Of a stretch of DNA of 64,000 nt, positions 10,153 through 19,416 are shown piece after piece (the stretch's first letter is position 1; each line of letters opens with the position of its first letter). The notes under the pieces were generated by a model, which did not search any database, was not told the DNA's origin, and was given only the letters and a program-made list of their open reading frames with translations. Both the position numbers and the translations under genes were made by a program. The stretch is from a virus: the IMG/VR virus record IMGVR_UViG_3300021079_000001, positions 47,401 to 111,400 of that record. The stretch is one strand, 5' to 3'.

Positions 10153-11125
10153 TTCTATAAGAAAGTTATCAGGAATATATAAGATAACCAATTCTATAAC
10201 TTTAGATTCTTACATAGGAAGTAGTACTACAATAGGTATTAGATGGGCTACTCATATACGAGAGGTAAAGTCTAATACACATGATAATGCCCATCTGCAA
10301 CGAGCAGTTAATAAATATGGAGTACAGAATTTTAAATTCGAAATACTTGCTACATGCCCCAATGAGTATCTATTCAGCCTAGAACAGTGGTTCATAGATA
10401 ACTTAAATCCGAGCTATAATATTGAACGTAATGTAAAGAAGTATATTACATGGAGTAAAACAGATGTACAAAAGAAAAATAGCACAACTATTGTACCGGA
10501 TCAAATAAATAAAGTTAGATATCTAGCAAAATCAGGAAGCAGTATTAGGGAAATAAGTAAGAATGTAAACATTAGTACAAGAAGTGTGTGTGATATTATA
10601 AATGCAAAAGGCAGATTCAAAGATTATACCCCTATTATAACAGGAAAGCTAAATAAAAAACTAAGTACTGCAGATAAAGAAAGTATAATAAAACTCTATA
10701 TAAATGAGGCTCATTCATACCAATCTATTGCTGACCTATATAAAGTCTCTAAGGCTACTATATTTTATATACTAAAGGATATAGACATTACTATTAAAAT
10801 GCAAGATCATGTATCTACATTAAATACTGCTATAGATGCAGTAAGAAAACAGGAAGTTGTTAAATTACTAAAAGGAGGAAAAGGCAATCATAAAAGTAGT
10901 AGAAGAAAAAAAGTATACCTCTATTATATTAATTCATATGATTTACTTGCTACCTTTGAATCTCAAGTAGAAGCTAGTAAAGTATTAGGTATTTCATCTT
11001 CTGGTATATCGCACAATATAAAAGGGTTAACTAAATTTATGACGTTATCAGGTAAAAGTATTATACAAGGTAAGGTCCAATTCACTGATAAGATACGAGT
11101 TAAAGCATACGATAATAGCAAGTAA
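10130..11125 (+). CDS. GIY-YIG homing endonuclease
   Basis: 331 residues. The N-terminal GIY-YIG nuclease domain (about 12-100) shows SGIYKITN, SYIGSS, a conserved arginine in GIRWATH and a catalytic glutamate in FSLEQWF. The middle has helix-turn-helix-like repeats (SSIREISKNVNIS; SYQSIADLYKVS). The C-terminus has a NUMOD1-like DNA-binding segment (ATFESQVEASKVLGIS). These enzymes cut gene copies lacking the insertion and spread by repair. The reading frame begins inside the previous gene; the functional start could be this ATG or one slightly downstream. AT content is visibly higher than in the flanking genes. Confidence 0.9.
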   Translation: MHTITQNSSIRKLSGIYKITNSITLDSYIGSSTTIGIRWATHIREVKSNTHDNAHLQRAVNKYGVQNFKFEILATCPNEYLFSLEQWFIDNLNPSYNIERNVKKYITWSKTDVQKKNSTTIVPDQINKVRYLAKSGSSIREISKNVNISTRSVCDIINAKGRFKDYTPIITGKLNKKLSTADKESIIKLYINEAHSYQSIADLYKVSKATIFYILKDIDITIKMQDHVSTLNTAIDAVRKQEVVKLLKGGKGNHKSSRRKKVYLYYINSYDLLATFESQVEASKVLGISSSGISHNIKGLTKFMTLSGKSIIQGKVQFTDKIRVKAYDNSK

Positions 11126-11126
11126 C

Positions 11127-14100
11127 ATGGGAATAGCCAGAACTGAATGTGGATTAGTATTCACAACAGGTAAACAGATAACTAAGGTGTTAGCAGATAA
11201 TAGGGAGGAATCCAGGTTATTTAAGGACCTTGTGGAACGTGTTACTGATATGAAGTCAGAGGACAAGGAGAAACTCCGAGAAGGGTATAGTGAATGGAAA
11301 AAAGAAGGTAAGGTATTCGATCTGGATAATAACCGTAATCTGGCACACGCAATATGGGCACAGACATCATCAGAGAAGTTTAATGAACTCTATAAAGGGG
11401 AAAAAGATGCTAATGGAGAACCACTAGCTGACAAGGCACTGGAAGTTATACAAGGCGCAGATACTCATATGCCAGTAAAGGATAAGGCTGCAGTAGCAGG
11501 AGAACTAGTATTTCCTGTAGTAGATCGTGTAAAGGAACTGAGTGGTAAAGAGGTCAAAGTACTAGATAGAGAAGGTAATCATGCCAGAATAGAGGTACGT
11601 GGAGAAAGTAAGGAAGCACAGAGAATAATCAAGGAGATTAACAAGGAATACCCTGGAGTAGCTGCTGAAGGTAGGCCGGGTGTTATAACACTCAATATAC
11701 CAGATGTTGAAGTAACCAGAAAGTACAATCAGTATGCAGATCAATACAAAGAGTCTACAGCTGATACATTTTACCAAAAATCAAATGAGAAGACATTACC
11801 ATCAAAAGCTAATCCTGCTACAGTAGCTGAATATGAAGAGTTTTTAAAGAGAAAGGGTGTTCCTATAATTACTACAGGTATATTAGATAAAGATGGTAAA
11901 CCCATACCAGCTAAGAATGCTGTAGACCTTGCACAGAATCTTGTATATATAGTAGATGGGGAAAAACCTACAGCACTAGGAGAAGAGACATTTCACTATG
12001 GCTCTCGTATTATACAAGCTCATGATCCTAAGCTATGGAAAGAGATGATGAATCGTGTAGGGAACTATAAGCTCTACGGAGATATAGTAGACCTATACAA
12101 GAATGATAAAAAATATCAGAACCCAGATGGTAGTATCAATATCCCTAAGATGAAAGAGGAAACTATTGGTAGGTTACTGCATGAGCATTATGTACAGGAG
12201 AGAGAAGGGTTGACAGAAAAACCAGAATTATTAGAACAACTACAAGGATGGTGGAAGAAGTTTGTAGAAGGGTTGAAATCGTTTTTTTCAGGTACAGGAT
12301 ATGACCCATTCAGAAAAGCGGCTAAACAGTTTGCAAGAGATAGAGGTGCATTCAAAACAGATAGAAAAATACATGAAGCTGTACACAAGCTAACAGATCA
12401 ATCAGAGAAAGAGTCATATAGTAACTTCAAAGACAGGACAATATCCAGTCTAAAAGACATAGCATCTAAAGTAAAAGATAAGACAGTCGTAGTAACACAT
12501 GGTACTGTATTGGATATGGCTAGGTCATGGAAAGAAAACATGTATAACGATAATATATCTGAAGATAGTTATAACAAGAAAGAAACAGAGAATGGTCATG
12601 TATTAGAACTTCAAGTAGGTGATAAGACTTTGTATTTGGTAAGACATGGTGAATCTACTGCTAATGTATTGGAAGAACCCTCAACTGATGAAACGCCTTT
12701 AACTGGTAAAGGACAGGAAGATGCAGTAATGGCTGCACAAGAATTAAAAGAAAAAGGTGTAACAGAAGTACTTAATACAGATACAGAAAGAACAGATCAT
12801 ACAGCAGCTATTATTAGAAAAGAATTGCAAGGTGAAGACACCTTCTTACAGAAGAAAGAAGAGACAGGTGAAGAAAAAAGAGACAACGCTTTCGATAAAA
12901 TAACTGAAGTAGGTAGTAAAGTGGTAAGACCTACTGAGCCAGGTAAAAAATACACATATGCTGGTGCTGAAGTTCCTACCAGGGTACATGATAAAATAGC
13001 TGCTGAACAAAAGAAGAAAATGGGGAAAATGACATTCTCCAGTAAAGAAGAAGAAGAGAAGTATACTAAACATACAGAAAAGGCTATTCAATTAGGTACA
13101 GATATATCTTCAGATCTTGATCAAATTGTGTCTGAAGTAGTAGATAAGAGTACTGGTTTAAAAAGAGACAGAATAGAAGAAGATCATGGTTATATACCAA
13201 TAACAGATAAATATCAATCAGATATGGATAAAGCTGTAAATGGTTCTATCTATGATAATCTAAAATTGATGATAAGGGGATGGGATGAACCTAATAAAGC
13301 AGATATTCATAACCCTATACATCATAATGGTATACTAGACTTATATCCTGAAGGTACTAAGTTTATCTGGGATGTATCTTTATATGATCCTAATGCAGCA
13401 TTCCAAGGAAAGAGTGGTATGGCCGGTACACCTGACTTTATAGCTATTACTCCAGATGGTATTGCACATCTACATGACTGGAAATCAGTTGGTCGTACAG
13501 GAGAAATAAAAGGGTATACTAAAGAAGCCTACAACCTACAGATGAAAGCATATGCTAAGATGTTGAAAGATGCATATGGAGTGGAGGTACAGACAGCTCG
13601 TATGGATATTATGGGTGTTAAATGGGGAGAAGGTGATAGTGTAAAAGGTGTAAATATACACGGTATAGATCTTTCTATGTCAGCTGGTGAACTGTATAGA
13701 CCTTATCTGACTGATATACATAAAACAGGAGATAAGGTGATAGATGACTATGCAGATCGTCTTATAGGAATGCTCAATGCCTTACAGGCTAAGGATATGT
13801 CAGATGCAGAAAGGGTAACAAGAAGTAGAAGAGCTGCTGATTTAGAAAAAGCAATACTCAGATTACGTCTTGAAAAGTCATTTGCTCCTATTATGGAACA
13901 AGGTGATCAGTTTATTAAGTATGCTGATAGGGAACAAGCCAGAATAGCATCAAGTAACGTGGACTTCTCTAATATGGATATGAAGGAGTTCAGTAAAGAA
14001 GCTGGTAATCTTATTGTTCTAAAAGACAATCTGCAGATATATAAAGACCTTAGTAAGTTTAAAGGGTATATGCAAGATGCTGATAAACTACAGGCATTAG

Positions 14101-16910
14101 AACAGTTAATAACTAAAGCTGAGAATCTCTATAATAAACAGATAGAGATGAATATGAAAGTAGCTTCAGAATGGTTTAAAGATAAAACTATAGATGATAT
14201 AGCAAAAGCACAAAAACAATACGGGGCAATTGCAGGTACAGTAAGGGAAAGAAGTAATCAAGAACTAACTACTGTACAAGGTCTGCAGGATGTACTACAA
14301 AATCTGAGTAACCGTAGTCAGAATAGGATAAACGACACACTTTATGACTTTACTAATGATATTGGTACAGGTATATACGATGAAGTTAGCAAATGGGGTG
14401 ATGAAAAAAAGTTATGGAGTGTTATAGGTGCAAAAGATAAGAATAAATTGATTAGCCCATTTAAGTCAGAATTTTATGAAGAGTTAGATAAAGCTAAAGA
14501 AGCTAAAGATATTCAATGGGTAAAAGATCATACTGATAATAAAGCATTAGAAGATTATCTTAATAAGAAAAGAGAAAGTCAACTCAGAGATCTTTATGAA
14601 TATTATCATCTAGCATCTCAGGGTATGACAATGGATAAGCCATGGGAATGGGGTAGAGGTGTAGATACTAAACTGGAAGAATCGGTTGAAAGAATACTAA
14701 AATATACAGAACATGCAGGAAAAGAAGGTAATCAAAACTGGTACAGTAATGCCCATAAGTTTCCAAAGAAACTTAATGCAGATGGTTCTTATACTAAATG
14801 GGTAAGTGAAGAGATGAAAAACTTAGAACGTCCAGGAAATGCACCTGCTAAAAAGTTCTATGATTATATTCAAAAATGGAATAATCAGTTTGCTACATCT
14901 GGATACCTACAATGGGAAGGTGCTCGTACATTCTTACCACATGTACCTAAAGAAACTGTAACTAAAATATTCTCAGGAGGATTTAATATTAAAGATGGGT
15001 TATTGAGTCTATATACTAGTAAAGTGATAGAAGACAGAGATCCATTGAGAGATCCTCGTACAGGTGAAATTATTAATAGTCTACCTAAATCTTTTCAAAG
15101 TAGATTATCTGAAAAAGAAGTATCTAAAGATCTTATCAAAAACCAACTCCTTCACATAATGAAAGGAATAGAGTGGGAAGAAAAGAATGCTGTAGAGGAT
15201 ATAATATATCTACTGCAGGATATAGAACGATCTAAGGGTATGTTAGAGCCTACTCAAAAAGGAATGGTGACAGGTAAAGTAATAGGTATTGGAGAAAAGA
15301 CAGATAATGTGAAACTGCTTAACGACTTTATTGATATAGGATTTTACAATATACACGATCTCGGTAATGATGCCCAGTTTGGTAAAGTAAAAATGACTAG
15401 TGATGGAAAAGAGGTAAAAGCCTCCGGTAGCAAAATGTTAAGCACAGTTACAGGTGCGGGGTCAATGGCTATATTATCCTGGAAACCATCTATTATAGCA
15501 TTTCGTTCATTGGAGACTACTTTACAAGGTTTATATAATGCCAATAAGTATTTCTCAGCAAAAACTCAATTACAAGGTTTATATGACTTTATAGCATCTA
15601 GGGCATTTAAAGGAAGTAATGAACTTACAATAGGATTATTGAAATCATTCTTACCTGAAGAAGAACAACTACATATAGCTGCTAAAGGACTATCTCTTAA
15701 TAAATTGAATAATCTGAATGTACAAGAATTTCTGATGAAGGGAGTGAAGTCAGCGCATAATATAGTAGTATATAGTAACTTTTTTGCACACATGGAAAGT
15801 GCTATTGTTATAGATGGTAAGATACACAATGTACGGGAGTATTACAGATCTTTACCTGAGAGTGCTAATCGATATAAAGATATAACTAAATATGAAAAAG
15901 AGTTACCTACTAAATGTAAAGAACTACTAGATAAGTACGGTCTCATGAAATTTGCCAAGTATAATAAAGAAACAGGTAAAATGGACTATCCGGGACTTGA
16001 TCTTAACGATAGGTCAGTTGCTGCTTTTAAACAGCTTATACGTGTAACAGGAAGAGAGATGTCGGGTAATATTAGTCATGAAGATCAGTCTCGTATGAGA
16101 TCTAATGTATGGTGGAGACAAATGTTAATGTATAATAACTGGTTACCCAGACAATGGGATGTACGTGCAGGTAATTTAGCATATAACAAAGGTAAAGATT
16201 CATATGAATGGGGGCGTACTCGTGTATTTGCTCAAGTAGTATTTGCTGAAGGATTTTTACCTGCAGCTACTAAAATATTAAAGACACTGGTAGGTATGGA
16301 TGAGGTTACTCGTGGTACTGAAAAAGGGTTGGGACAACTACAAGAGATGTATAACAAAACTGTAGAAGATCAGTTAAAAAAAGGCGTAGAACTAAAAATG
16401 ACAAAAGAAGAGTTCTATGATCTAGTAAGGGATAAAGTAAAGAACCAAGTAAGAGAATTTCAAGTAGTATTAGCTGTATGTGCTGCATATTGGGGACTTA
16501 TGGCAATGTTGCCTAAGAAAGGTGATGATGATTATGAAGAAACAGTTGCTCAATTTGGATTATTAAAGAAAACTATGTTGAAAGCTAAAGAGGCTATGAC
16601 TTCTTATTACAATCCTTCTTCTTTTCTTGAGTTTGGAGGTGGTACTAAGTTCCCTGTAGTTAGTTATATTAAAGATGCTGTAACTGCTACTGAAAGTACA
16701 TTAGGTGCTGTATGGGGTATGTCTGCATCAGCAGCAGGATGGGATGAGTATGGCGATAATATAATACACAAGGATCATGTTATTAAAGATTGGGGAAAGC
16801 TGTTTCCTATAATAAGAGCAGGAGAACAGGAAATATTACCTATATTGGATAAAGATATGGCTGATTATCTTGGTATAAAATCTTATCAAGGTCAAGCATT
16901 TTCTAAATAA
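11127..16910 (+). CDS. Giant multi-domain virion cargo protein: permuted histidine phosphatase plus PD-(D/E)XK nuclease
   Basis: 1927 residues. A degenerate zincin-like G-E-E-T-F-H lies at 285-290. Residues about 420-560 contain both halves of a histidine phosphatase in reversed order: the C-terminal half with V-V-V-T-H458-G first, then the N-terminal half with L-V-R506-H507-G-E and R555. A PD-(D/E)XK nuclease follows with D770 (GTPDFIA) and D784-W-K786. The rest is long helical and coiled-coil sequence with a hydrophobic segment near 1775 (VVLAVCAAYWGLMAML). In crAss-like phages such giant proteins are packaged with the RNA polymerase and ejected; I infer the same here from its position. It starts 1 nt after the endonuclease stop. 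Confidence 0.8.
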   Translation: MGIARTECGLVFTTGKQITKVLADNREESRLFKDLVERVTDMKSEDKEKLREGYSEWKKEGKVFDLDNNRNLAHAIWAQTSSEKFNELYKGEKDANGEPLADKALEVIQGADTHMPVKDKAAVAGELVFPVVDRVKELSGKEVKVLDREGNHARIEVRGESKEAQRIIKEINKEYPGVAAEGRPGVITLNIPDVEVTRKYNQYADQYKESTADTFYQKSNEKTLPSKANPATVAEYEEFLKRKGVPIITTGILDKDGKPIPAKNAVDLAQNLVYIVDGEKPTALGEETFHYGSRIIQAHDPKLWKEMMNRVGNYKLYGDIVDLYKNDKKYQNPDGSINIPKMKEETIGRLLHEHYVQEREGLTEKPELLEQLQGWWKKFVEGLKSFFSGTGYDPFRKAAKQFARDRGAFKTDRKIHEAVHKLTDQSEKESYSNFKDRTISSLKDIASKVKDKTVVVTHGTVLDMARSWKENMYNDNISEDSYNKKETENGHVLELQVGDKTLYLVRHGESTANVLEEPSTDETPLTGKGQEDAVMAAQELKEKGVTEVLNTDTERTDHTAAIIRKELQGEDTFLQKKEETGEEKRDNAFDKITEVGSKVVRPTEPGKKYTYAGAEVPTRVHDKIAAEQKKKMGKMTFSSKEEEEKYTKHTEKAIQLGTDISSDLDQIVSEVVDKSTGLKRDRIEEDHGYIPITDKYQSDMDKAVNGSIYDNLKLMIRGWDEPNKADIHNPIHHNGILDLYPEGTKFIWDVSLYDPNAAFQGKSGMAGTPDFIAITPDGIAHLHDWKSVGRTGEIKGYTKEAYNLQMKAYAKMLKDAYGVEVQTARMDIMGVKWGEGDSVKGVNIHGIDLSMSAGELYRPYLTDIHKTGDKVIDDYADRLIGMLNALQAKDMSDAERVTRSRRAADLEKAILRLRLEKSFAPIMEQGDQFIKYADREQARIASSNVDFSNMDMKEFSKEAGNLIVLKDNLQIYKDLSKFKGYMQDADKLQALEQLITKAENLYNKQIEMNMKVASEWFKDKTIDDIAKAQKQYGAIAGTVRERSNQELTTVQGLQDVLQNLSNRSQNRINDTLYDFTNDIGTGIYDEVSKWGDEKKLWSVIGAKDKNKLISPFKSEFYEELDKAKEAKDIQWVKDHTDNKALEDYLNKKRESQLRDLYEYYHLASQGMTMDKPWEWGRGVDTKLEESVERILKYTEHAGKEGNQNWYSNAHKFPKKLNADGSYTKWVSEEMKNLERPGNAPAKKFYDYIQKWNNQFATSGYLQWEGARTFLPHVPKETVTKIFSGGFNIKDGLLSLYTSKVIEDRDPLRDPRTGEIINSLPKSFQSRLSEKEVSKDLIKNQLLHIMKGIEWEEKNAVEDIIYLLQDIERSKGMLEPTQKGMVTGKVIGIGEKTDNVKLLNDFIDIGFYNIHDLGNDAQFGKVKMTSDGKEVKASGSKMLSTVTGAGSMAILSWKPSIIAFRSLETTLQGLYNANKYFSAKTQLQGLYDFIASRAFKGSNELTIGLLKSFLPEEEQLHIAAKGLSLNKLNNLNVQEFLMKGVKSAHNIVVYSNFFAHMESAIVIDGKIHNVREYYRSLPESANRYKDITKYEKELPTKCKELLDKYGLMKFAKYNKETGKMDYPGLDLNDRSVAAFKQLIRVTGREMSGNISHEDQSRMRSNVWWRQMLMYNNWLPRQWDVRAGNLAYNKGKDSYEWGRTRVFAQVVFAEGFLPAATKILKTLVGMDEVTRGTEKGLGQLQEMYNKTVEDQLKKGVELKMTKEEFYDLVRDKVKNQVREFQVVLAVCAAYWGLMAMLPKKGDDDYEETVAQFGLLKKTMLKAKEAMTSYYNPSSFLEFGGGTKFPVVSYIKDAVTATESTLGAVWGMSASAAGWDEYGDNIIHKDHVIKDWGKLFPIIRAGEQEILPILDKDMADYLGIKSYQGQAFSK

Positions 16911-17038
16911 TGACCTATATAGGTTACTAAATTAACTACATACTGAGTGTAACTAAGAATAACTGTATACATTTGTACTGTTAGCTTCGTTATACTCTTT
17001 CTTTTATGAGTATTTCACATTCTAAATGTTAAGGCTAT
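16911..17038 (+). other. Intergenic region between cargo and tail-fibre genes
   Basis: This 128-nt gap contains a 6-bp inverted repeat (ATACTC at 16992-16997, GAGTAT at 17008-17013). It has no clean T-run, so it is at best a weak terminator. TTTG near 16973 followed by TACTCTTTC only loosely resembles a Bacteroidota promoter. A transcription boundary is possible but unproven. Confidence 0.3.
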
Positions 17039-17455
17039 ATGATACAACCAGGTACCCAATTCGGTAAGAGAGGTAGAGTAACTACCAGATCATCTTCAGA
17101 AGAGTCTAAATGGCTTGAACTGATAGTAATGGCTATGAATAATGAGGGTGGACAGCTCTCAGCTATATTAGCAGCACTAGTAAGTTCACCTACTCCATAC
17201 AATACAGCAGCACAGGCTATAATGGTCACTACAGACAGTCCCATTACCTATACTGCAGGTAGTATACATTCCATATCATTTCAGGTTATTAGTGGTAATA
17301 TGTATGTGTCTATGGATGGTGGATTTACTACTATTAAATATCCTGCAGGTAGTAATATTAATCTACAGGCTGATAGCTTATTCAACACCGATATATCATT
17401 CACTATACCGGGTACTAGAACTAATACTACGCTCATACAAACAACTGCTATATAA
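17039..17455 (+). CDS. Probable virion or tail-associated protein
   Basis: 138 residues. The N-terminus is basic and hydrophilic (FGKRGRVTTRSSSEESK), followed by a small-residue and beta-rich body with many T, S, G and N. This composition is typical of phage fibre or decoration proteins. The stop overlaps the next ATG by 1 nt (TAATG), so the two are probably made together. No catalytic motif is seen. Confidence 0.6.
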   Translation: MIQPGTQFGKRGRVTTRSSSEESKWLELIVMAMNNEGGQLSAILAALVSSPTPYNTAAQAIMVTTDSPITYTAGSIHSISFQVISGNMYVSMDGGFTTIKYPAGSNINLQADSLFNTDISFTIPGTRTNTTLIQTTAI

Positions 17456-18651
17456 TGGCATACACTAATTCTATATATATTCCACCTACTATATCTATAG
17501 AAGATATGCAAGTAGATACGTCTGGTGGCGATGTAACTATAAATGATGGTGTAAGAGGGTTGTATTATGATCCTGCAACTATAGTTGCCGTTGCTACTAT
17601 TACAATGATGGCAAACCCTGTAGATGGGCAAGAAATTATCATACCTTTTGGAGGAACTATAACATCAGGCACTGTAATTACTTCTGTTACATTTTCACCT
17701 AATACAGGACAAACTATTGTATATACACCTTTTTCTTTTGGTATTAACGCAGGTGATACTTTAATGTGTAAGTATAAATATAATACATTACAATGGTATA
17801 TATCTTTAGTTACAGATGGATCTAACATACCAACATTAGATGAAGTGTTAACAGTCGGTAATACATCTGCAAACTATATTCAAATAGTAAGTGGAACTAA
17901 TTCAAATACAATTGAAAATAATAAAACAACTATATCAGATGCTTCTTATGGACTTAGATTAGATACCAATAGTTTATTATTTAGTCAAGTTGGTGCAGCA
18001 GCACAAGGCGTACTTAGTTCAGCAGCAATGACTGCAAGTGCATCATGGTCTTGGGTATTACCTGATAAAAGTGGTACTATTGCAACAACTGGTGATATAC
18101 CATCACAAGCTACTATAAGAGCTTATATAAGTGGGGCATCAGGAGTTTCTTATAATAATACAACTGGTGTGGCTTCCATAAATGAAGGTTATATTAATCA
18201 ATGGACTATTGTTCAGAGATTTAATGCGGGATTGAATTGTAATTATGCTTCTTTTATACCTGCTGCACCAGCTTCTGGTTTTGAACTATTTACAAATGCA
18301 AGTAATGACCTAGCTTGGAAAAACCCAGATACATATACAAGGTCAATAAAAAGTACCCTAACTGCTGATAGAAATTATACATTACCAAATAGTAGTGGTA
18401 CAATAGCCTTGGTAAGTAATATTCCTGTTATAGTAATGGGGTTATATACTACTACAGCAGGAGCATTAGATACTTCGTTTGTGTTTGCACATGGACTTGG
18501 TTATACTCCCACACATGTTAATGTTACTGCTAAAACAGCGGGAGCTGCATTACCTTATTATGTAACTTGGGATGGTACTAATATAACTGTAACCACATTG
18601 TCAGCACCGGGGATTGTGTCGGTCTCCTATAGTTGGGAAAGCATTAAATAG
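17455..18651 (+). CDS. Tail or head fibre protein
   Basis: 398 residues, rich in T, S, G, N and alternating beta-type residues. Repeated DKSGTIATTGD / NSSGTIALVSN motifs are common in phage fibres. The C-terminal 70 residues (GLYTTTAGALDT...HGLGYTPTHVNVTAKT...SYSWESIK) resemble compact fibre-tip domains. It probably contributes to receptor contact on the capsulated host surface, by inference from composition. The C-terminal part is more AT-rich than its neighbours. Confidence 0.7.
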   Translation: MAYTNSIYIPPTISIEDMQVDTSGGDVTINDGVRGLYYDPATIVAVATITMMANPVDGQEIIIPFGGTITSGTVITSVTFSPNTGQTIVYTPFSFGINAGDTLMCKYKYNTLQWYISLVTDGSNIPTLDEVLTVGNTSANYIQIVSGTNSNTIENNKTTISDASYGLRLDTNSLLFSQVGAAAQGVLSSAAMTASASWSWVLPDKSGTIATTGDIPSQATIRAYISGASGVSYNNTTGVASINEGYINQWTIVQRFNAGLNCNYASFIPAAPASGFELFTNASNDLAWKNPDTYTRSIKSTLTADRNYTLPNSSGTIALVSNIPVIVMGLYTTTAGALDTSFVFAHGLGYTPTHVNVTAKTAGAALPYYVTWDGTNITVTTLSAPGIVSVSYSWESIK

Positions 18652-18657
18652 TAATAG

Positions 18658-18960
18658 ATGAACTTAAAAGACTTCAACATATTACCAGTATTCAAGGACG
18701 GAGCACTATCACTGTTCAGTGATGGAAAGTTCTCAATGAAAAGGCTATTAGCATTCATATTCGGAATAGCTATACTGTGGATGACTCGTCACCTACTTTA
18801 CAATGTGATACCGAAAGACAACCAGATGGTATTCATGCACTGTTTCGATATCATAGCAGGACTCATTGGTACATTACTGGTAGCAGCTACTGTAAAGGAT
18901 GCGTATGTACAGAAGGGAACTACCACTACAACAGATACTAAGATAGAAGATAATAAATAA
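18658..18960 (+). CDS. Small membrane protein, holin candidate
   Basis: 100 residues with two hydrophobic segments: about 28-49 (LLAFIFGIAILWMTRHLLYNVI) and about 58-80 (FMHCFDIIAGLIGTLLVAATV). The tail is charged and threonine-rich (TTTTTDTKIEDNK). Two-helix topology, length and position after fibre genes suit a class II holin, but other small phage membrane proteins look alike. No endolysin is recognisable in this window to support the call. Confidence 0.5.
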   Translation: MNLKDFNILPVFKDGALSLFSDGKFSMKRLLAFIFGIAILWMTRHLLYNVIPKDNQMVFMHCFDIIAGLIGTLLVAATVKDAYVQKGTTTTTDTKIEDNK

Positions 18961-18988
18961 CATTCATAAACAATTAAACACTAATAAC

Positions 18989-19366
18989 ATGACACGTTCA
19001 TTTTCAGACAGTCCAGCATTTCAGCCACAGAACTTCCTTGACTTCATAACTGTTACTAACCTGGCATCTGGTGGTGCTATTGGTACAGCTATTGCTACTG
19101 TAGATCAGTATCAGGGGGCGTATATCAGTCAGACTACTGCTGGTCAGACACTTTCATTACCAGCAACTACAGGAAGTACTCCTAAGAGCTTCTGGATAGT
19201 GAATACCGGTAGTGTATCATTCACAATAGGGCAAAAAGTAGTGTTCCCTGGTACATCGTTGATGGCTATATTCTCTGGTATTTCTATCCCTAACCAGGGT
19301 AAGGTATGGGTGTATGGAGCAGCTTCAGCAACAATAACTACAACTACGACTACCACAGCACCATAA
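18989..19366 (+). CDS. Small beta-rich virion protein
   Basis: 125 residues ending in a threonine tract (ITTTTTTTAP). The body has TTAGQTLSLPATTGSTPKSFWIVNTG and a later KVWVYG, the pattern of small beta-sandwich decoration or fibre proteins. Surface location is inferred. An HNH endonuclease gene follows 50 nt downstream, and its ending KTTTV may echo this gene's threonine-rich end. Confidence 0.5.
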   Translation: MTRSFSDSPAFQPQNFLDFITVTNLASGGAIGTAIATVDQYQGAYISQTTAGQTLSLPATTGSTPKSFWIVNTGSVSFTIGQKVVFPGTSLMAIFSGISIPNQGKVWVYGAASATITTTTTTTAP

Positions 19367-19373
19367 TTAATTT

Positions 19374-19413
19374 GGTAGTTTCGTAGTAATAGTGTAAATT
19401 TACAGAAACTACC
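19374..19413 (+). promoter_or_regulatory. Hairpin and promoter-like element before HNH endonuclease gene
   Basis: GGTAGTTTC (19374-19382) and GAAACTACC (19405-19413) form a perfect 9-bp inverted repeat ending 3 nt before the ATG. TAGTTTCG at 19376-19383 fits the Bacteroidota -7 element but no -33 TTG is properly placed. CTACGA (19344-19349) could pair with TCGTAG (19381-19386), giving the interleaved order seen before other endonuclease genes here, with a 2-nt overlap. Confidence 0.4.
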
Positions 19414-19416
19414 AAT

